Positions 6,572-15,354 of a stretch of DNA of 28,201 nt are shown piece after piece. Source of the DNA: an uncultured Oscillospiraceae bacterium (GTDB lineage Bacteria > Bacillota > Clostridia > Oscillospirales > Oscillospiraceae); contig CAJUQN010000026.1 in assembly GCA_910588625.1 (NCBI GenBank), forward strand, positions 1 through 28,201. The letters run 5' to 3'. The notes beneath the pieces are model-generated. The model did no database searches and was not told where the DNA came from. It saw only the letters and a list, made by a program, of their open reading frames with translations. A program made the position numbers and the translations under genes. The first letter of the stretch is position 1, and every line of letters starts with the position of its first letter.

Positions 6572-6607
6572 AAAATTCCTCCCGGCTTTGCCGGGAGGAA
6601 TTTTTTT
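6571..6607 (+). terminator. bidirectional intrinsic terminator
   Basis: AAAAATTCCTCCCGGC (6571-6586) pairs perfectly with GCCGGGAGGAATTTTT (6590-6605) around TTT, followed by further Ts. The A run on the 5' side means it also works on the minus strand. It therefore separates the rightward operon from the two leftward small genes at 6617-6953. Confidence 0.95.
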
Positions 6608-6616
6608 CTGTCACAG

Positions 6617-6823
6617 TCACATGATGCTGTCGTCGTAATCGGCGAAGTCGTCGAACTCCTCGGGCTCGAAGCAGCGGTTGGCCCGCTTCTCCTCCACCTT
6701 GTCCACCACGGCGTCGATCAGGTCCATAATTCGGTCCCAAAACGCCACGACGGCGCACACCACGGCGGCCACCGCCACGGCGGTCGCCACGATCTTCATA
6801 ATAAAACCGACGGTCTTTTTCAT
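6617..6823 (-). CDS. small single-TM protein with acidic tail
   Basis: 68 aa: a short basic N-terminus, one transmembrane helix (about 8-28), then an amphipathic stretch and an acidic C-terminus rich in Glu, Asp and Phe (FEPEEFDDFADYDDSIM). A GAAGGAGGAA site precedes ATG 6821-6823. It follows the related small gene at 6843-6953 by 19 bp and ends just before the shared terminator. The N-in/C-out topology is not certain. I do not recognise a named family. The pairing of two single-TM microproteins of similar N-terminal pattern suggests paralogy or a two-component membrane complex. Confidence 0.7.
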   Translation of the reverse strand: MKKTVGFIMKIVATAVAVAAVVCAVVAFWDRIMDLIDAVVDKVEEKRANRCFEPEEFDDFADYDDSIM

Positions 6824-6842
6824 ATCCGGTTCCTCCTTCCGG

Positions 6843-6953
6843 TCAGTCCGCGTCCTGGAGGGACGCGCACAGGTGGGATACCACCAGGCAGGCCACCGAC
6901 GCCGCCGCCAAGGCGATGGCGGAGGTCCTCAAGATAAAGCTAGCAATTTTCAT
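6843..6953 (-). CDS. 36-aa single-TM microprotein
   Basis: The start is set by AAAAGGAGGG 6 nt before ATG 6951-6953. A longer in-frame extension upstream runs through the promoter and lacks an RBS, so it is rejected. The product (MKIASFILRTSAIALAAASV at the N-terminus, a Cys-containing helix, and an SLQDAD tail) is one hydrophobic helix with a short polar end. Its start resembles that of the next gene (MKKTVGFIMKIVATAVAVAA), suggesting a tandem duplication. Expression is from the promoter at 6984-7012. Confidence 0.7.
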   Translation of the reverse strand: MKIASFILRTSAIALAAASVACLVVSHLCASLQDAD

Positions 6954-6983
6954 AAGCGGTCCCTCCTTTTTGTGGGTATATCT

Positions 6984-7012
6984 AGTGTACACGATTCCGG
7001 CGTAAATTACAA
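6984..7012 (-). promoter_or_regulatory. promoter of the two microprotein genes
   Basis: On the minus strand TTGTAA (7012-7007) and TACACT (6989-6984) are separated by exactly 17 bp, about 30 bp before the 36-aa ORF. It is divergent from and back-to-back with the valS promoter; the two -35 boxes are only about 35 bp apart. Confidence 0.7.
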
Positions 7013-7047
7013 CATATATTTTGGGAATCGCTGACAAAAACCTTTCC

Positions 7048-7076
7048 TTGACAAACCGTCTCGTTTAGCATATACT
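7048..7076 (+). promoter_or_regulatory. valS promoter
   Basis: A perfect -35 TTGACA (7048-7053) and TATACT (7071-7076) with a 17-bp spacer, immediately upstream of the T-box leader. Confidence 0.93.
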
Positions 7077-7082
7077 GTTTAA

Positions 7083-7325
7083 GACAAAGGCAAGGAAGGG
7101 AAGCAGTACCCCTCCCCCTCCGTTTCAGAGAGCGGCCGTCTGGTGTGAGGCCGTAACGGAAGCAGGGCGAAGTCGTCCCCGAGCCCTGGTCTTGAACCTC
7201 AGTAGAGACCGGCGGGCCCTCCCGTTACAGAGGCAATGAGCGTCCCCGCTAGGGGAAATTCAGGTGGTACCGCGGACTTTTTCAGTTCGCCCTGAGCAAA
7301 CAGCTTGGGGCGGGCTTTTTGTTTT
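7083..7325 (+). promoter_or_regulatory. T-box leader (tRNA-Val) of valS
   Basis: A canonical T-box riboswitch. Stem I shows the AGAGAG element (about 7126-7131), and nested pairs CCGTT/AACGG and CGGCC/GGCCG. The specifier loop has AGTA on its 5' side and GAA-GTC-G on its 3' side, flanked by GGGA/TCCC. The specifier GTC (7172-7174) reads valine. The T-box sequence AGGTGGTACCGCG starts at 7262; its TGGT (7265-7268) matches the ACCA end of tRNA-Val. The terminator (7283-7318) pairs AGTTCGCCCTGAGC with GCTTGGGGCGGGCT using several G-U pairs, then TTTTTGTTTT. Uncharged tRNA-Val should stabilise the antiterminator and allow valS transcription. Confidence 0.95.
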
Positions 7326-7374
7326 GCGCGGGCAGGACGAAGAGACCAGCGCCCCGAAAAGGAGTGTATTCAAA

Positions 7375-10014
7375 ATGAGCAAAGAACTGCCCAAGGTCTA
7401 CGAGCCCCAGGAGGTGGAGGGCCGCGTCTACAAAGCCTGGGAGGAAAACGGCTGCTTCAGGGGCGCCCGGGACCCGGAGAAGAAGCCCTTCACCATCGTC
7501 ATGCCGCCCCCCAACGTCACCGGCCAGCTCCACATCGGCCACGCCATGGACGACGCCATGCAGGATATGCTCATCCGCTACAAGCGGATGCAGGGCTATG
7601 CTGCGCTGTACCTCCCCGGCACCGACCACGCGGGCATCGCCACCCAGATCAAGGTGGAGGAGGAGCTGCGGGAGAAGGAGGGCCTCACCCGCCACGACCT
7701 GGGCCGGGAGAAGTTCCTGGAGCGGGTGTGGGAGTGGAAGCACAAGTACGGCAACCGCATCGTGGAGCAGCAGAAGAAGCTGGGCGTGTCCGCCGACTGG
7801 GAGCGCTCCCGCTTCACCATGGACGAGGGGCTGTCCAAGGCGGTGCGCCATGTGTTCGTCTCCTTGTACGAGAAGGGGCTGATTTACAAGGGTTCCCGGA
7901 TCGTCAACTGGTGCCCCCATTGTGTCACCGCCCTGTCCGACGCGGAGGTGGAGTACCAGGACAAGCCGGGCCATCTGTGGCACATCAAGTACCCCATTGT
8001 GGGCGAACCGGGACGGTACGTCATCGTGGCCACCACCCGGCCCGAGACCATGCTGGGTGACACCGGCGTGGCGGTCAACCCCGCCGACGGGCGCTATCAG
8101 GACATCATCGGCAAGAAGTGCCTCCTGCCCCTGATGGACCGGGAGATCCCCATTGTGGCCGATGAATATGTGGATTTGGAGTTCGGCACCGGCTGCGTGA
8201 AGATGACCCCCGCCCACGACCCCAATGATTTCGAGGTGGGCTTGCGCCACAATCTGGACACCATCCGGGTGCTGGACGACCACGGCGTGGTCAACGAGAA
8301 CGGCGGAAAGTATCAGGGTATGGACCGCTACGAGGCCCGCAAGGCTGTCATCGCCGACCTGGAAGCTCTGGGCCTGCTGGAAAAGATCGAGGATCACCAG
8401 CACAACGTGGGCGCCTGCTACCGCTGCGGCAGCGACGTGGAGCCCATCATTTCTGCCCAGTGGTTTGTCAAGATGGAGCCGCTGTCCAAGGAGGCGCTCC
8501 GCGTGGTCTATGAGGGCGAAACCAAGTTCGTCCCCGACCGCTTCGCCAAAATCTACACCAACTGGATGGAAAATGTCCGCGACTGGTGCATCTCCCGCCA
8601 ACTCTGGTGGGGCCACCAAATTCCCGTTTGGTACTGCGCGGACTGCGGCCACATGACCGTCACTCGGAAGGACCCCGCGTGCTGTGAGAAGTGCGGTTCC
8701 AAGAACATCGAGCAGGACCCCGACGTGCTGGACACCTGGTTCTCTTCCGCGCTGTGGCCCTTCTCCACCCTGGGCTGGCCGGAGGAGACGGAGGACTTTA
8801 AGTATTTCTACCCCACCGATGTGCTGGTGACAGCCTACGACATCATCTTCTTCTGGGTGGCTCGGATGATTTTCTCCGGCTGTGAGCACACCAAGAAGCC
8901 GCCCTTCCACACGGTGCTCATCCACGGCCTGGTCCGGGATGACAAGGGCCGCAAGATGTCCAAGTCCTTGGGCAACGGCATCGACCCGTTGGAGATGACG
9001 GAGAAATACGGCGCGGACGCCCTGCGCTTCAATCTGATCACCGGCAACGCCCCCGGCAACGACACCCGCTTCTTCGTGGAGAAGTGCGAGGCCATGCGCA
9101 ACTTTGCCAACAAGATCTGGAATGCCAGCCGGTTCGTGATGATGAACCTGACCATTGATCAGTGCGTCCTGCCGGACAAGCTGGAGCAGGAGGACAAGTG
9201 GATTCTCTCCCGGCTGAACCGGGTGGTCAAGGAAGTCACCGAGAACATGGACGCCTATGAGCTGGGGGTGGCCTCCGCCAAAGTGTACGACTTCATCTGG
9301 AGCGACTACTGCGACTGGTATATCGAGCTGACCAAGGCCCGCCTCCAGGGCGGCGACGAGGCGGCCAAGGTCCAGGCCCAGCAGGTGCTGGTGTACGTCC
9401 TCACCGAGACGCTGAAGCTGCTCCACCCCTTCATGCCCTTTATTACCGAGGAAATCTGGCAGGCCCTGCCCCACGCCCCCGGCGCCGACGGCGGCTTCCT
9501 GATGCTCCAGAGCTGGCCGGTCCACAGCGATGCGTTGAATTTCCAGGAGGCCGAGGCCGCTATGGAGTCCATCAAGGACGTGATCGGCGCCGTCCGCACC
9601 CGTCGGGCCGAAATGAACGTGCCCCCCTCCAAGAAGGCGGCGCTGACCATCGTCACTCCCAAGGCGGACGTGTTCAACGCGGGCAAGGGCTTCCTGACCC
9701 GGCTGGCCTGGGCCTCCTCCATCGAGGTGCGGTCCGATGACCCCGCCGATCTCACCGGCCTGGTGGCGGACGTGACCCACGACGCCAAGGTATATATGCC
9801 CCTGGCGGAGCTGGTGGATATCGAAAAGGAAAAAGCCCGTCTCACCAAGGACCTGGGCAAAAAGCAGGGCGAGCTGAAGGGCCTGGAGGGCAAGCTGTCC
9901 AACCCCGGCTTCCTGAATAAGGCCCCTGCTGAGGTTGTGGCCGCCGAAAAGGAGCGGGCAGAAAAGCTGAAAACTCTGATTGCCAAGATTCAGGAGCAGC
10001 TGGCGAATATGTAA
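7375..10014 (+). CDS. valS: valyl-tRNA synthetase
   Basis: 879 aa, normal for bacterial ValRS. The class I signature HIGH is at 53-56 (after PPPNVTGQL) and KMSKSLGNG near residue 525. The middle contains the editing domain (TTRPETMLGD, then TGCVKMTPAHD) and a zinc-ribbon-like CxxC...CxxC insertion (WYCADCG...CCEKCGS). The C-terminus is a basic coiled coil (about 815-879) that grips tRNA. The start at 7375 follows AAAAGGAGTG; a longer in-frame reading would begin inside the T-box terminator and is rejected. It is controlled by the upstream tRNA-Val T-box and ends before a strong terminator at 10071. Confidence 0.98.
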   Translation: MSKELPKVYEPQEVEGRVYKAWEENGCFRGARDPEKKPFTIVMPPPNVTGQLHIGHAMDDAMQDMLIRYKRMQGYAALYLPGTDHAGIATQIKVEEELREKEGLTRHDLGREKFLERVWEWKHKYGNRIVEQQKKLGVSADWERSRFTMDEGLSKAVRHVFVSLYEKGLIYKGSRIVNWCPHCVTALSDAEVEYQDKPGHLWHIKYPIVGEPGRYVIVATTRPETMLGDTGVAVNPADGRYQDIIGKKCLLPLMDREIPIVADEYVDLEFGTGCVKMTPAHDPNDFEVGLRHNLDTIRVLDDHGVVNENGGKYQGMDRYEARKAVIADLEALGLLEKIEDHQHNVGACYRCGSDVEPIISAQWFVKMEPLSKEALRVVYEGETKFVPDRFAKIYTNWMENVRDWCISRQLWWGHQIPVWYCADCGHMTVTRKDPACCEKCGSKNIEQDPDVLDTWFSSALWPFSTLGWPEETEDFKYFYPTDVLVTAYDIIFFWVARMIFSGCEHTKKPPFHTVLIHGLVRDDKGRKMSKSLGNGIDPLEMTEKYGADALRFNLITGNAPGNDTRFFVEKCEAMRNFANKIWNASRFVMMNLTIDQCVLPDKLEQEDKWILSRLNRVVKEVTENMDAYELGVASAKVYDFIWSDYCDWYIELTKARLQGGDEAAKVQAQQVLVYVLTETLKLLHPFMPFITEEIWQALPHAPGADGGFLMLQSWPVHSDALNFQEAEAAMESIKDVIGAVRTRRAEMNVPPSKKAALTIVTPKADVFNAGKGFLTRLAWASSIEVRSDDPADLTGLVADVTHDAKVYMPLAELVDIEKEKARLTKDLGKKQGELKGLEGKLSNPGFLNKAPAEVVAAEKERAEKLKTLIAKIQEQLANM

Positions 10015-10070
10015 ATTTTCCCAGCCGCAATTGCACCTTCGGCAAATTGTGACCCACCCAATCCATTATA

Positions 10071-10117
10071 ATGAGCGCGATACGGGAGATTCCCCGTACC
10101 GCGCTCATTTTTGTTTT
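10071..10117 (+). terminator. intrinsic terminator after valS
   Basis: ATGAGCGCG-a-TACGGG pairs with CCCGTA-c-CGCGCTCAT (one A-C mismatch) and is followed by TTTTTGTTTTT. A TATAAT lies at 10067-10072, directly overlapping the stem's first bases, but no -35 box is found at 16-18 bp (TTGTGA is only 14 bp away). Confidence 0.9.
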
Positions 10118-10134
10118 TCCGAGGGGGACAAGCC

Positions 10135-10440
10135 ATGCCCATCACAGTGACCAACCGGGACAGCTCGCTAACTATTACCCTGTCCGGCGAGATCGACCAC
10201 CACGGCGCCCGGGAAATGATGACTCAGCTGGAGGACGCCATAGCAACCCGTCTGCCCGCCCGCCTGGTGCTGGATATGTCCGGTGTCACGTTTATGGACA
10301 GCTCCGGCATCGCTGTGCTCCTGCGGGCCCTGCGGCAGATGAAACAGGTCGGCGGTTCCCTGCGGGTGTCCAATATCCCTGCCCAGGCCCGTCGCGTGCT
10401 GGACGCCGCTGGGGTGGGCCGGCTCATCACCTTAGATTGA
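10135..10440 (+). CDS. spoIIAA: anti-sigma F factor antagonist SpoIIAA (STAS domain)
   Basis: 101 aa with a single STAS domain. The conserved FMDSSGIAVLL carries the phosphorylatable Ser57 (equivalent to Ser58 of B. subtilis SpoIIAA). In the forespore the unphosphorylated form binds SpoIIAB and frees sigma F. The ATG at 10135 has GAGGGGGA at normal spacing; an upstream in-frame TTG lies in the terminator T tract and is rejected. First gene of a three-gene spoIIA operon; SpoIIAB follows by 14 bp. No sigma H-type promoter is obvious in front of it. Confidence 0.95.
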   Translation: MPITVTNRDSSLTITLSGEIDHHGAREMMTQLEDAIATRLPARLVLDMSGVTFMDSSGIAVLLRALRQMKQVGGSLRVSNIPAQARRVLDAAGVGRLITLD

Positions 10441-10454
10441 GGAGGGCTACATAC

Positions 10455-10898
10455 ATGAAAGCCATTGACCAGGTGACCATCGCGTTCACCTCCCGCTCCG
10501 CCAACGAGGGCTTTGCACGGACCTGCGCGGCCTGTTTCGCCGCCCAGCTGGACCCCACTCTGGATGAGGTGGCTGACATCAAGACCGCCGTCAGCGAGGC
10601 AGTGACCAACGCCATCGTCCACGCCTACCCGGACTGCCTGGGGAAGATCATCATGCGCCTGCGGCTGTTCGACGGCGGCGTAATGGAGATTCAGGTGAAG
10701 GATTTTGGAATAGGTATTCCCGATGTGGAACAGGCCCGGACGCCCCTGTTCACCACCGGCGGGGAGGAGCGCTCCGGCATGGGCTTCACCATCATGGAGA
10801 GCTTCATGGATGGCCTCAAGGTGCGCTCCCAGCCGGGAAAGGGCGCCGCCGTCACCATGCGCAAGCGGATCGCCCGCCGGACGGGCGCCTCCAAATGA
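10455..10898 (+). CDS. spoIIAB: anti-sigma F factor SpoIIAB (serine kinase)
   Basis: 147 aa, typical for SpoIIAB. It is a GHKL-fold kinase with N box EAVTNAIVHAYP (about 53-64), G1 box DFGIGIPD and G2 box RSGMGFTIMESFMD. It holds sigma F inactive and phosphorylates SpoIIAA. The start ATG 10455 follows GGAGGG by 8 nt; a much longer frame reading through spoIIAA in another frame is rejected. Its stop overlaps the sigF start (ATGA), as in B. subtilis, giving stoichiometric coupling of anti-sigma and sigma. Confidence 0.96.
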   Translation: MKAIDQVTIAFTSRSANEGFARTCAACFAAQLDPTLDEVADIKTAVSEAVTNAIVHAYPDCLGKIIMRLRLFDGGVMEIQVKDFGIGIPDVEQARTPLFTTGGEERSGMGFTIMESFMDGLKVRSQPGKGAAVTMRKRIARRTGASK

Positions 10899-11608
10899 GG
10901 GGCCTGGACGCCCCTGCCCTGCTGGAGGCCGCACAGGCCGGGGACAACGATGCCTGCGAACGCCTGCTCATCGACAACAGCGGCCTGATCTGGTCGGTGG
11001 CCCGGCGGTATTACGGGCGGGGGGTGGACCCGGAGGACCTGTATCAGCTGGGCTGTCTGGGTTTTTTGAAGGCTATTCGGGGGTTCGATACCGAGTATGG
11101 GACCCAATTTTCCACCTACGCTGTGCCAAAAATCGCGGGGGAAATCCGGCGGTTTCTGCGGGACGACGGGGCAGTGAAGGTCAGCCGGGGCACCAAGGAG
11201 CGGGCCGCTTCCCTGCGGCTCAAACGCTTGGAGCTGTCCCAGCGGCTGGGCCGGGAGCCCACGGTGGGCGAGCTGGCCCAGGCCACAGGGCTGGAGCCGG
11301 AGGAGATCGCCGCCGCCGACACCGCTGTGCTGACGGTGGCATCCCTGCAAGGCGAAAGCGGCGAGGACGGCTTTTCTTTGGAGACGGTGCTGGGGGACGA
11401 GGGCATCGAGGACGAGCTGGTGGAAAAGCTCACCCTGCGGCAGGCCATCGACGAGCTGCCGGAGCGGGAGCGGAAGGTGATTTTGCTGCGGTTTTACAAG
11501 AACCTGACCCAGGACCGGGTGTCCAAGGTGCTGGGGGTGAGCCAGGTGCAGGTGTCCCGCATCGAGCGCCGGGCGGTGGCAAAGCTGCGGGAAGCGCTGA
11601 CAGAATAA
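10895..11608 (+). CDS. sigF: RNA polymerase sigma-F factor
   Basis: 237 aa forespore sigma factor. Region 2 (about 20-95) includes GVDPEDLYQLGCLGFLKAIRGFD and TYAVPKIAGEIRRFLRDDG, the latter promoter-melting. Region 3 follows with LGREPTVGELAQATGLEPEE. Region 4 has the HTH LTQDRVSKVLGVSQVQVSRIERRAVAKLRE. Position as the third gene of spoIIAA-AB-AC and the ATGA overlap with spoIIAB identify it as sigma F rather than the similar sigma G. It shows that the host is, or descends from, a spore former. Confidence 0.96.
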   Translation: MRGLDAPALLEAAQAGDNDACERLLIDNSGLIWSVARRYYGRGVDPEDLYQLGCLGFLKAIRGFDTEYGTQFSTYAVPKIAGEIRRFLRDDGAVKVSRGTKERAASLRLKRLELSQRLGREPTVGELAQATGLEPEEIAAADTAVLTVASLQGESGEDGFSLETVLGDEGIEDELVEKLTLRQAIDELPERERKVILLRFYKNLTQDRVSKVLGVSQVQVSRIERRAVAKLREALTE

Positions 11609-11609
11609 G

Positions 11610-11650
11610 GCCCGGACGGAGATCTTTTGCTCTCCGTCCGGGCTTGTCTG
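11610..11650 (+). terminator. hairpin between sigF and the convergent hydrolase gene
   Basis: GCCCGGACGGAGA (11610-11622) pairs perfectly with TCTCCGTCCGGGC (11631-11643), with loop TCTTTTGC. The downstream T content is modest (TTGTCTG), so termination may be partial. It lies between convergent genes and can serve both strands. Confidence 0.8.
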
Positions 11651-11658
11651 CTATAACA

Positions 11659-12288
11659 TCAGGCTTTCTCACAGTAAAATTCGTCCAGTAATTTCGCCAG
11701 TGCCCTGGGATTTTCCTCGTTGACAATATGTCCTGTGTTTTCCATGACCTTCAGTTGCGCATATTTGACGGCCTCAGCGAAATAATATGCCGATTTCAGG
11801 TTGGCGCTGTCCTTTTTCCCGCAGACCACCAGTGTCCGGCATTGAATATTCCCCGCTCTGCCGCCAACATCCCATTTTTTCATGGAATTCCCCAAAGCGA
11901 AAGTGTCCTCCTTGCCAAAGGCCATGCCTGCAAACGCCGACTTAGGCAGCAACTTGAAAATCACGTTTTGTATCCCAAACATCATCTTTGGCACCTTATG
12001 GGGCGTGCCGATTAGAACCAATGTTTTTACCTTCTCCGGGAAGTCGAGGGCGTAGCTTAACGCCAGCATTCCCCCCAATGAAATACCGCATAAATGGACA
12101 GGCTCCCCAATTTTATTGCAATATTCCGCAAAGCAAGCGGATAGATTAGCGTAGGTCGCTTCTTTCCCATTTAGGATTGCGGCCAAGTCCGGACGCAGGG
12201 CGTCGCCACTGTTTTCCATATAAGAAATCGTCTCGTCCCAACTTGCGGCCTTATGCCCCGAACCATGGACAAAAATCCGTTTCTCCAT
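11659..12288 (-). CDS. alpha/beta hydrolase
   Basis: 209 aa, short for the superfamily. The oxyanion element is FVHGSGH (~6-12), the nucleophile elbow GISLGG has Ser70, the acid is probably the Asp in VVCGKKDSANLKS, and the catalytic His lies in ENTGHIVNEENP. Hydrophobic patches between ~95 and 125 (MMFGIQNVIFKLL) suggest a small lid over a lipophilic pocket. The substrate is unknown; an esterase or hydrolase acting on a small acyl compound is likely. The start is 18 bp after the glnS stop, behind a weak GGGGGCGG, so it is probably expressed by read-through from glnS. Its base composition is slightly more AT-rich than its neighbours. Confidence 0.88.
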   Translation of the reverse strand: MEKRIFVHGSGHKAASWDETISYMENSGDALRPDLAAILNGKEATYANLSACFAEYCNKIGEPVHLCGISLGGMLALSYALDFPEKVKTLVLIGTPHKVPKMMFGIQNVIFKLLPKSAFAGMAFGKEDTFALGNSMKKWDVGGRAGNIQCRTLVVCGKKDSANLKSAYYFAEAVKYAQLKVMENTGHIVNEENPRALAKLLDEFYCEKA

Positions 12289-12306
12289 AAAGTAACCGCC
12301 CCCAAA

Positions 12307-13992
<1,686 letters not shown>

Positions 13993-14018
13993 GTCTGTCA
14001 CTCCTCGGTAAAATTAAA

Positions 14019-14046
14019 GTGGGCTTTGAAATCTCCCAAAGCCCAC
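14019..14046 (-). promoter_or_regulatory. hairpin at the 5' end of the glnS transcript
   Basis: On the minus strand GTGGGCTTTG pairs perfectly with CAAAGCCCAC around GGAGATTT and is followed by TTTAATTTT. With the promoter at 14049-14077, transcription would begin inside or next to the first arm. It could stabilise the mRNA end, act as an early attenuator, or terminate read-through from the lipoprotein gene upstream. Confidence 0.7.
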
Positions 14047-14048
14047 CT

Positions 14049-14077
14049 ATTATATCCGTTTTTCCAAGGAAAAGCAA
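14049..14077 (-). promoter_or_regulatory. glnS promoter
   Basis: On the minus strand TTGCTT (14077-14072) and a perfect TATAAT (14054-14049) are separated by 17 bp, about 55 bp upstream of the glnS start codon. Confidence 0.88.
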
Positions 14078-14100
14078 CTGGTGTTTTGACTATATCGGCG

Positions 14101-15249
14101 CTATCCGCCTACATCCTCTTGGACGGCGTAGTCCTCACAGGCCGGGTGGAGCGCGTTGGGCCAGGTATATCCCAGTTCTGTCAGATCCTGATCGGTGTAA
14201 AGCAGCTTTTCGGGCTCTGCCGGCTCTTCCTCTCCAGCCGCCCCCGCTTCCACGGGCCAGAGCCCCGCAGGCAGCAGGTGGCGGTAGCCTCCGGCTGTGG
14301 ACACGATAAGCCACAGCCCCGCCGAGCCGTTCACCGGCTCCACCTCGATGCCGCACTGCTGGCACAGGTATTCCATGGCCATCAATAACCCAAAATCTGA
14401 GGCCGGTTCTCCGGACAGCGTGTCCAGGGCCAGATTGGTGCCGTCCGTATGCCTGAGCCCGGCGGCGGAACGGACGATGGCGGCCAGCTCTTCCACGGTG
14501 TAGCCCTCTCCGGCGGGAGGGCTGGCCTCCAGGAGAGAGGCGGCGGCATTGTCCAGAAGCTGGGCATAGCCCCTCTCCTCCTCCGCCACGGCGTCGATGC
14601 TCTGGCTCCAGTTCAGCGTTACCTCGATGACCCGCCGGATGCCCGTCTCCGGATAAAGGGAAACTGTGGCCTGCCTCAAATCGTGGTGCCGATACAGGGC
14701 GGGAGCACTATACCCCGCCAGCTCCAACAGGTCCTCCACCAGCGCTTGGTCGCCGGAGAAGGAAGAGGCCAGGAACACTGCCGAACCCCGCTGCTCCGTC
14801 ACCAGCCGGGACAGCTCCTGACGCACACCAGCCAGGCCCATAACCTCCCGCAGGTCCTCCATCTCCTGCGCGGTGCGGGAATAAGAAATGCGGAACTCCA
14901 CCTCGTAATAGGTGAGGATACGGGTGGTGTCGTAGGTCAGGGAGCGCACGGCGTAGGCCCCTAATGGGTCCGCGTACATCACCTCATCCCGGGCATTGGT
15001 CAGGTCCCCCTCCACATCCCCTGTGTAGTTGTACAGACGAACAGTCCCACGGGTATAGCGGCCGTTGACGAAATAGAGAACGGCGTTCACCAACCCCTGA
15101 TAGCTCTCCGCGCGAAGGACGGAGTCATCCTCCGTGACGGCGTAATCCACGTGGGTAGAGACGGTCTCGTGGCCTCGCTCCAGCATAGCGGAGCAGCCGC
15201 TGAGCAGCACGGCGGCGCACAAAGCCAAAGCCAACAGACGTTTTTTCAC
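14101..15249 (-). CDS. secreted lipoprotein, unknown function (possible transglutaminase-like C-terminus)
   Basis: 382 aa. The GTG at 15247-15249 has GGGGAGGTG upstream and opens a classical lipoprotein signal (VKKRLLALALCAAVLLSGC, lipobox LSGC), so the mature protein starts at Cys19 and sits on the outer face of the membrane. The middle is rich in charged helices and Tyr-containing strands (EVEFRISYSRT). The C-terminal part contains MEYLCQQCGIEVEPVNG followed by a hydrophobic strand. This recalls the CxxxGI...V.G pattern of transglutaminase-like domains but lacks an obvious catalytic His-Asp pair. The long frame upstream of the GTG is an artefact of the repeat at 15268. Function unknown. Confidence 0.8.
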   Translation of the reverse strand: MKKRLLALALCAAVLLSGCSAMLERGHETVSTHVDYAVTEDDSVLRAESYQGLVNAVLYFVNGRYTRGTVRLYNYTGDVEGDLTNARDEVMYADPLGAYAVRSLTYDTTRILTYYEVEFRISYSRTAQEMEDLREVMGLAGVRQELSRLVTEQRGSAVFLASSFSGDQALVEDLLELAGYSAPALYRHHDLRQATVSLYPETGIRRVIEVTLNWSQSIDAVAEEERGYAQLLDNAAASLLEASPPAGEGYTVEELAAIVRSAAGLRHTDGTNLALDTLSGEPASDFGLLMAMEYLCQQCGIEVEPVNGSAGLWLIVSTAGGYRHLLPAGLWPVEAGAAGEEEPAEPEKLLYTDQDLTELGYTWPNALHPACEDYAVQEDVGG

Positions 15250-15267
15250 TGGAACACCTCCCCGCAG

Positions 15268-15345
15268 AGTGTAGGCCTTCCCCTGCAAGGGGGAAGGAGG
15301 TATCACCGAAGGCGATCACGGACGAGGGTGCGAAGGGGGAAGAAT
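15268..15345. repeat. interspersed palindromic repeat of the Oscillospiraceae type
   Basis: The intergenic sequence holds CCTTCCCC-tgcaa-GGGGGAAGG, then a second dyad TATCACCGAAGGCGATCA, then GGACGAGGGTGCGAAGGG. This composite of a CT-rich hairpin plus GACGAGGG tail resembles short repeats that I recall as scattered between genes in Faecalibacterium/Flavonifractor genomes. Only one clear copy is in the window. Confidence 0.55.
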
Positions 15346-15354
15346 TTTTCATCC

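Noticed and set aside
7264..7374. Longer N-terminus for ValRS starting at 7264
   Set aside because: It begins in the T-box/antiterminator region and runs through the terminator; the proper RBS and ATG are at 7357-7377.
7282..9780. 832-codon minus frame opposite valS
   Set aside because: Mirror of valS codon bias; ValRS motifs are unambiguous on the plus strand.
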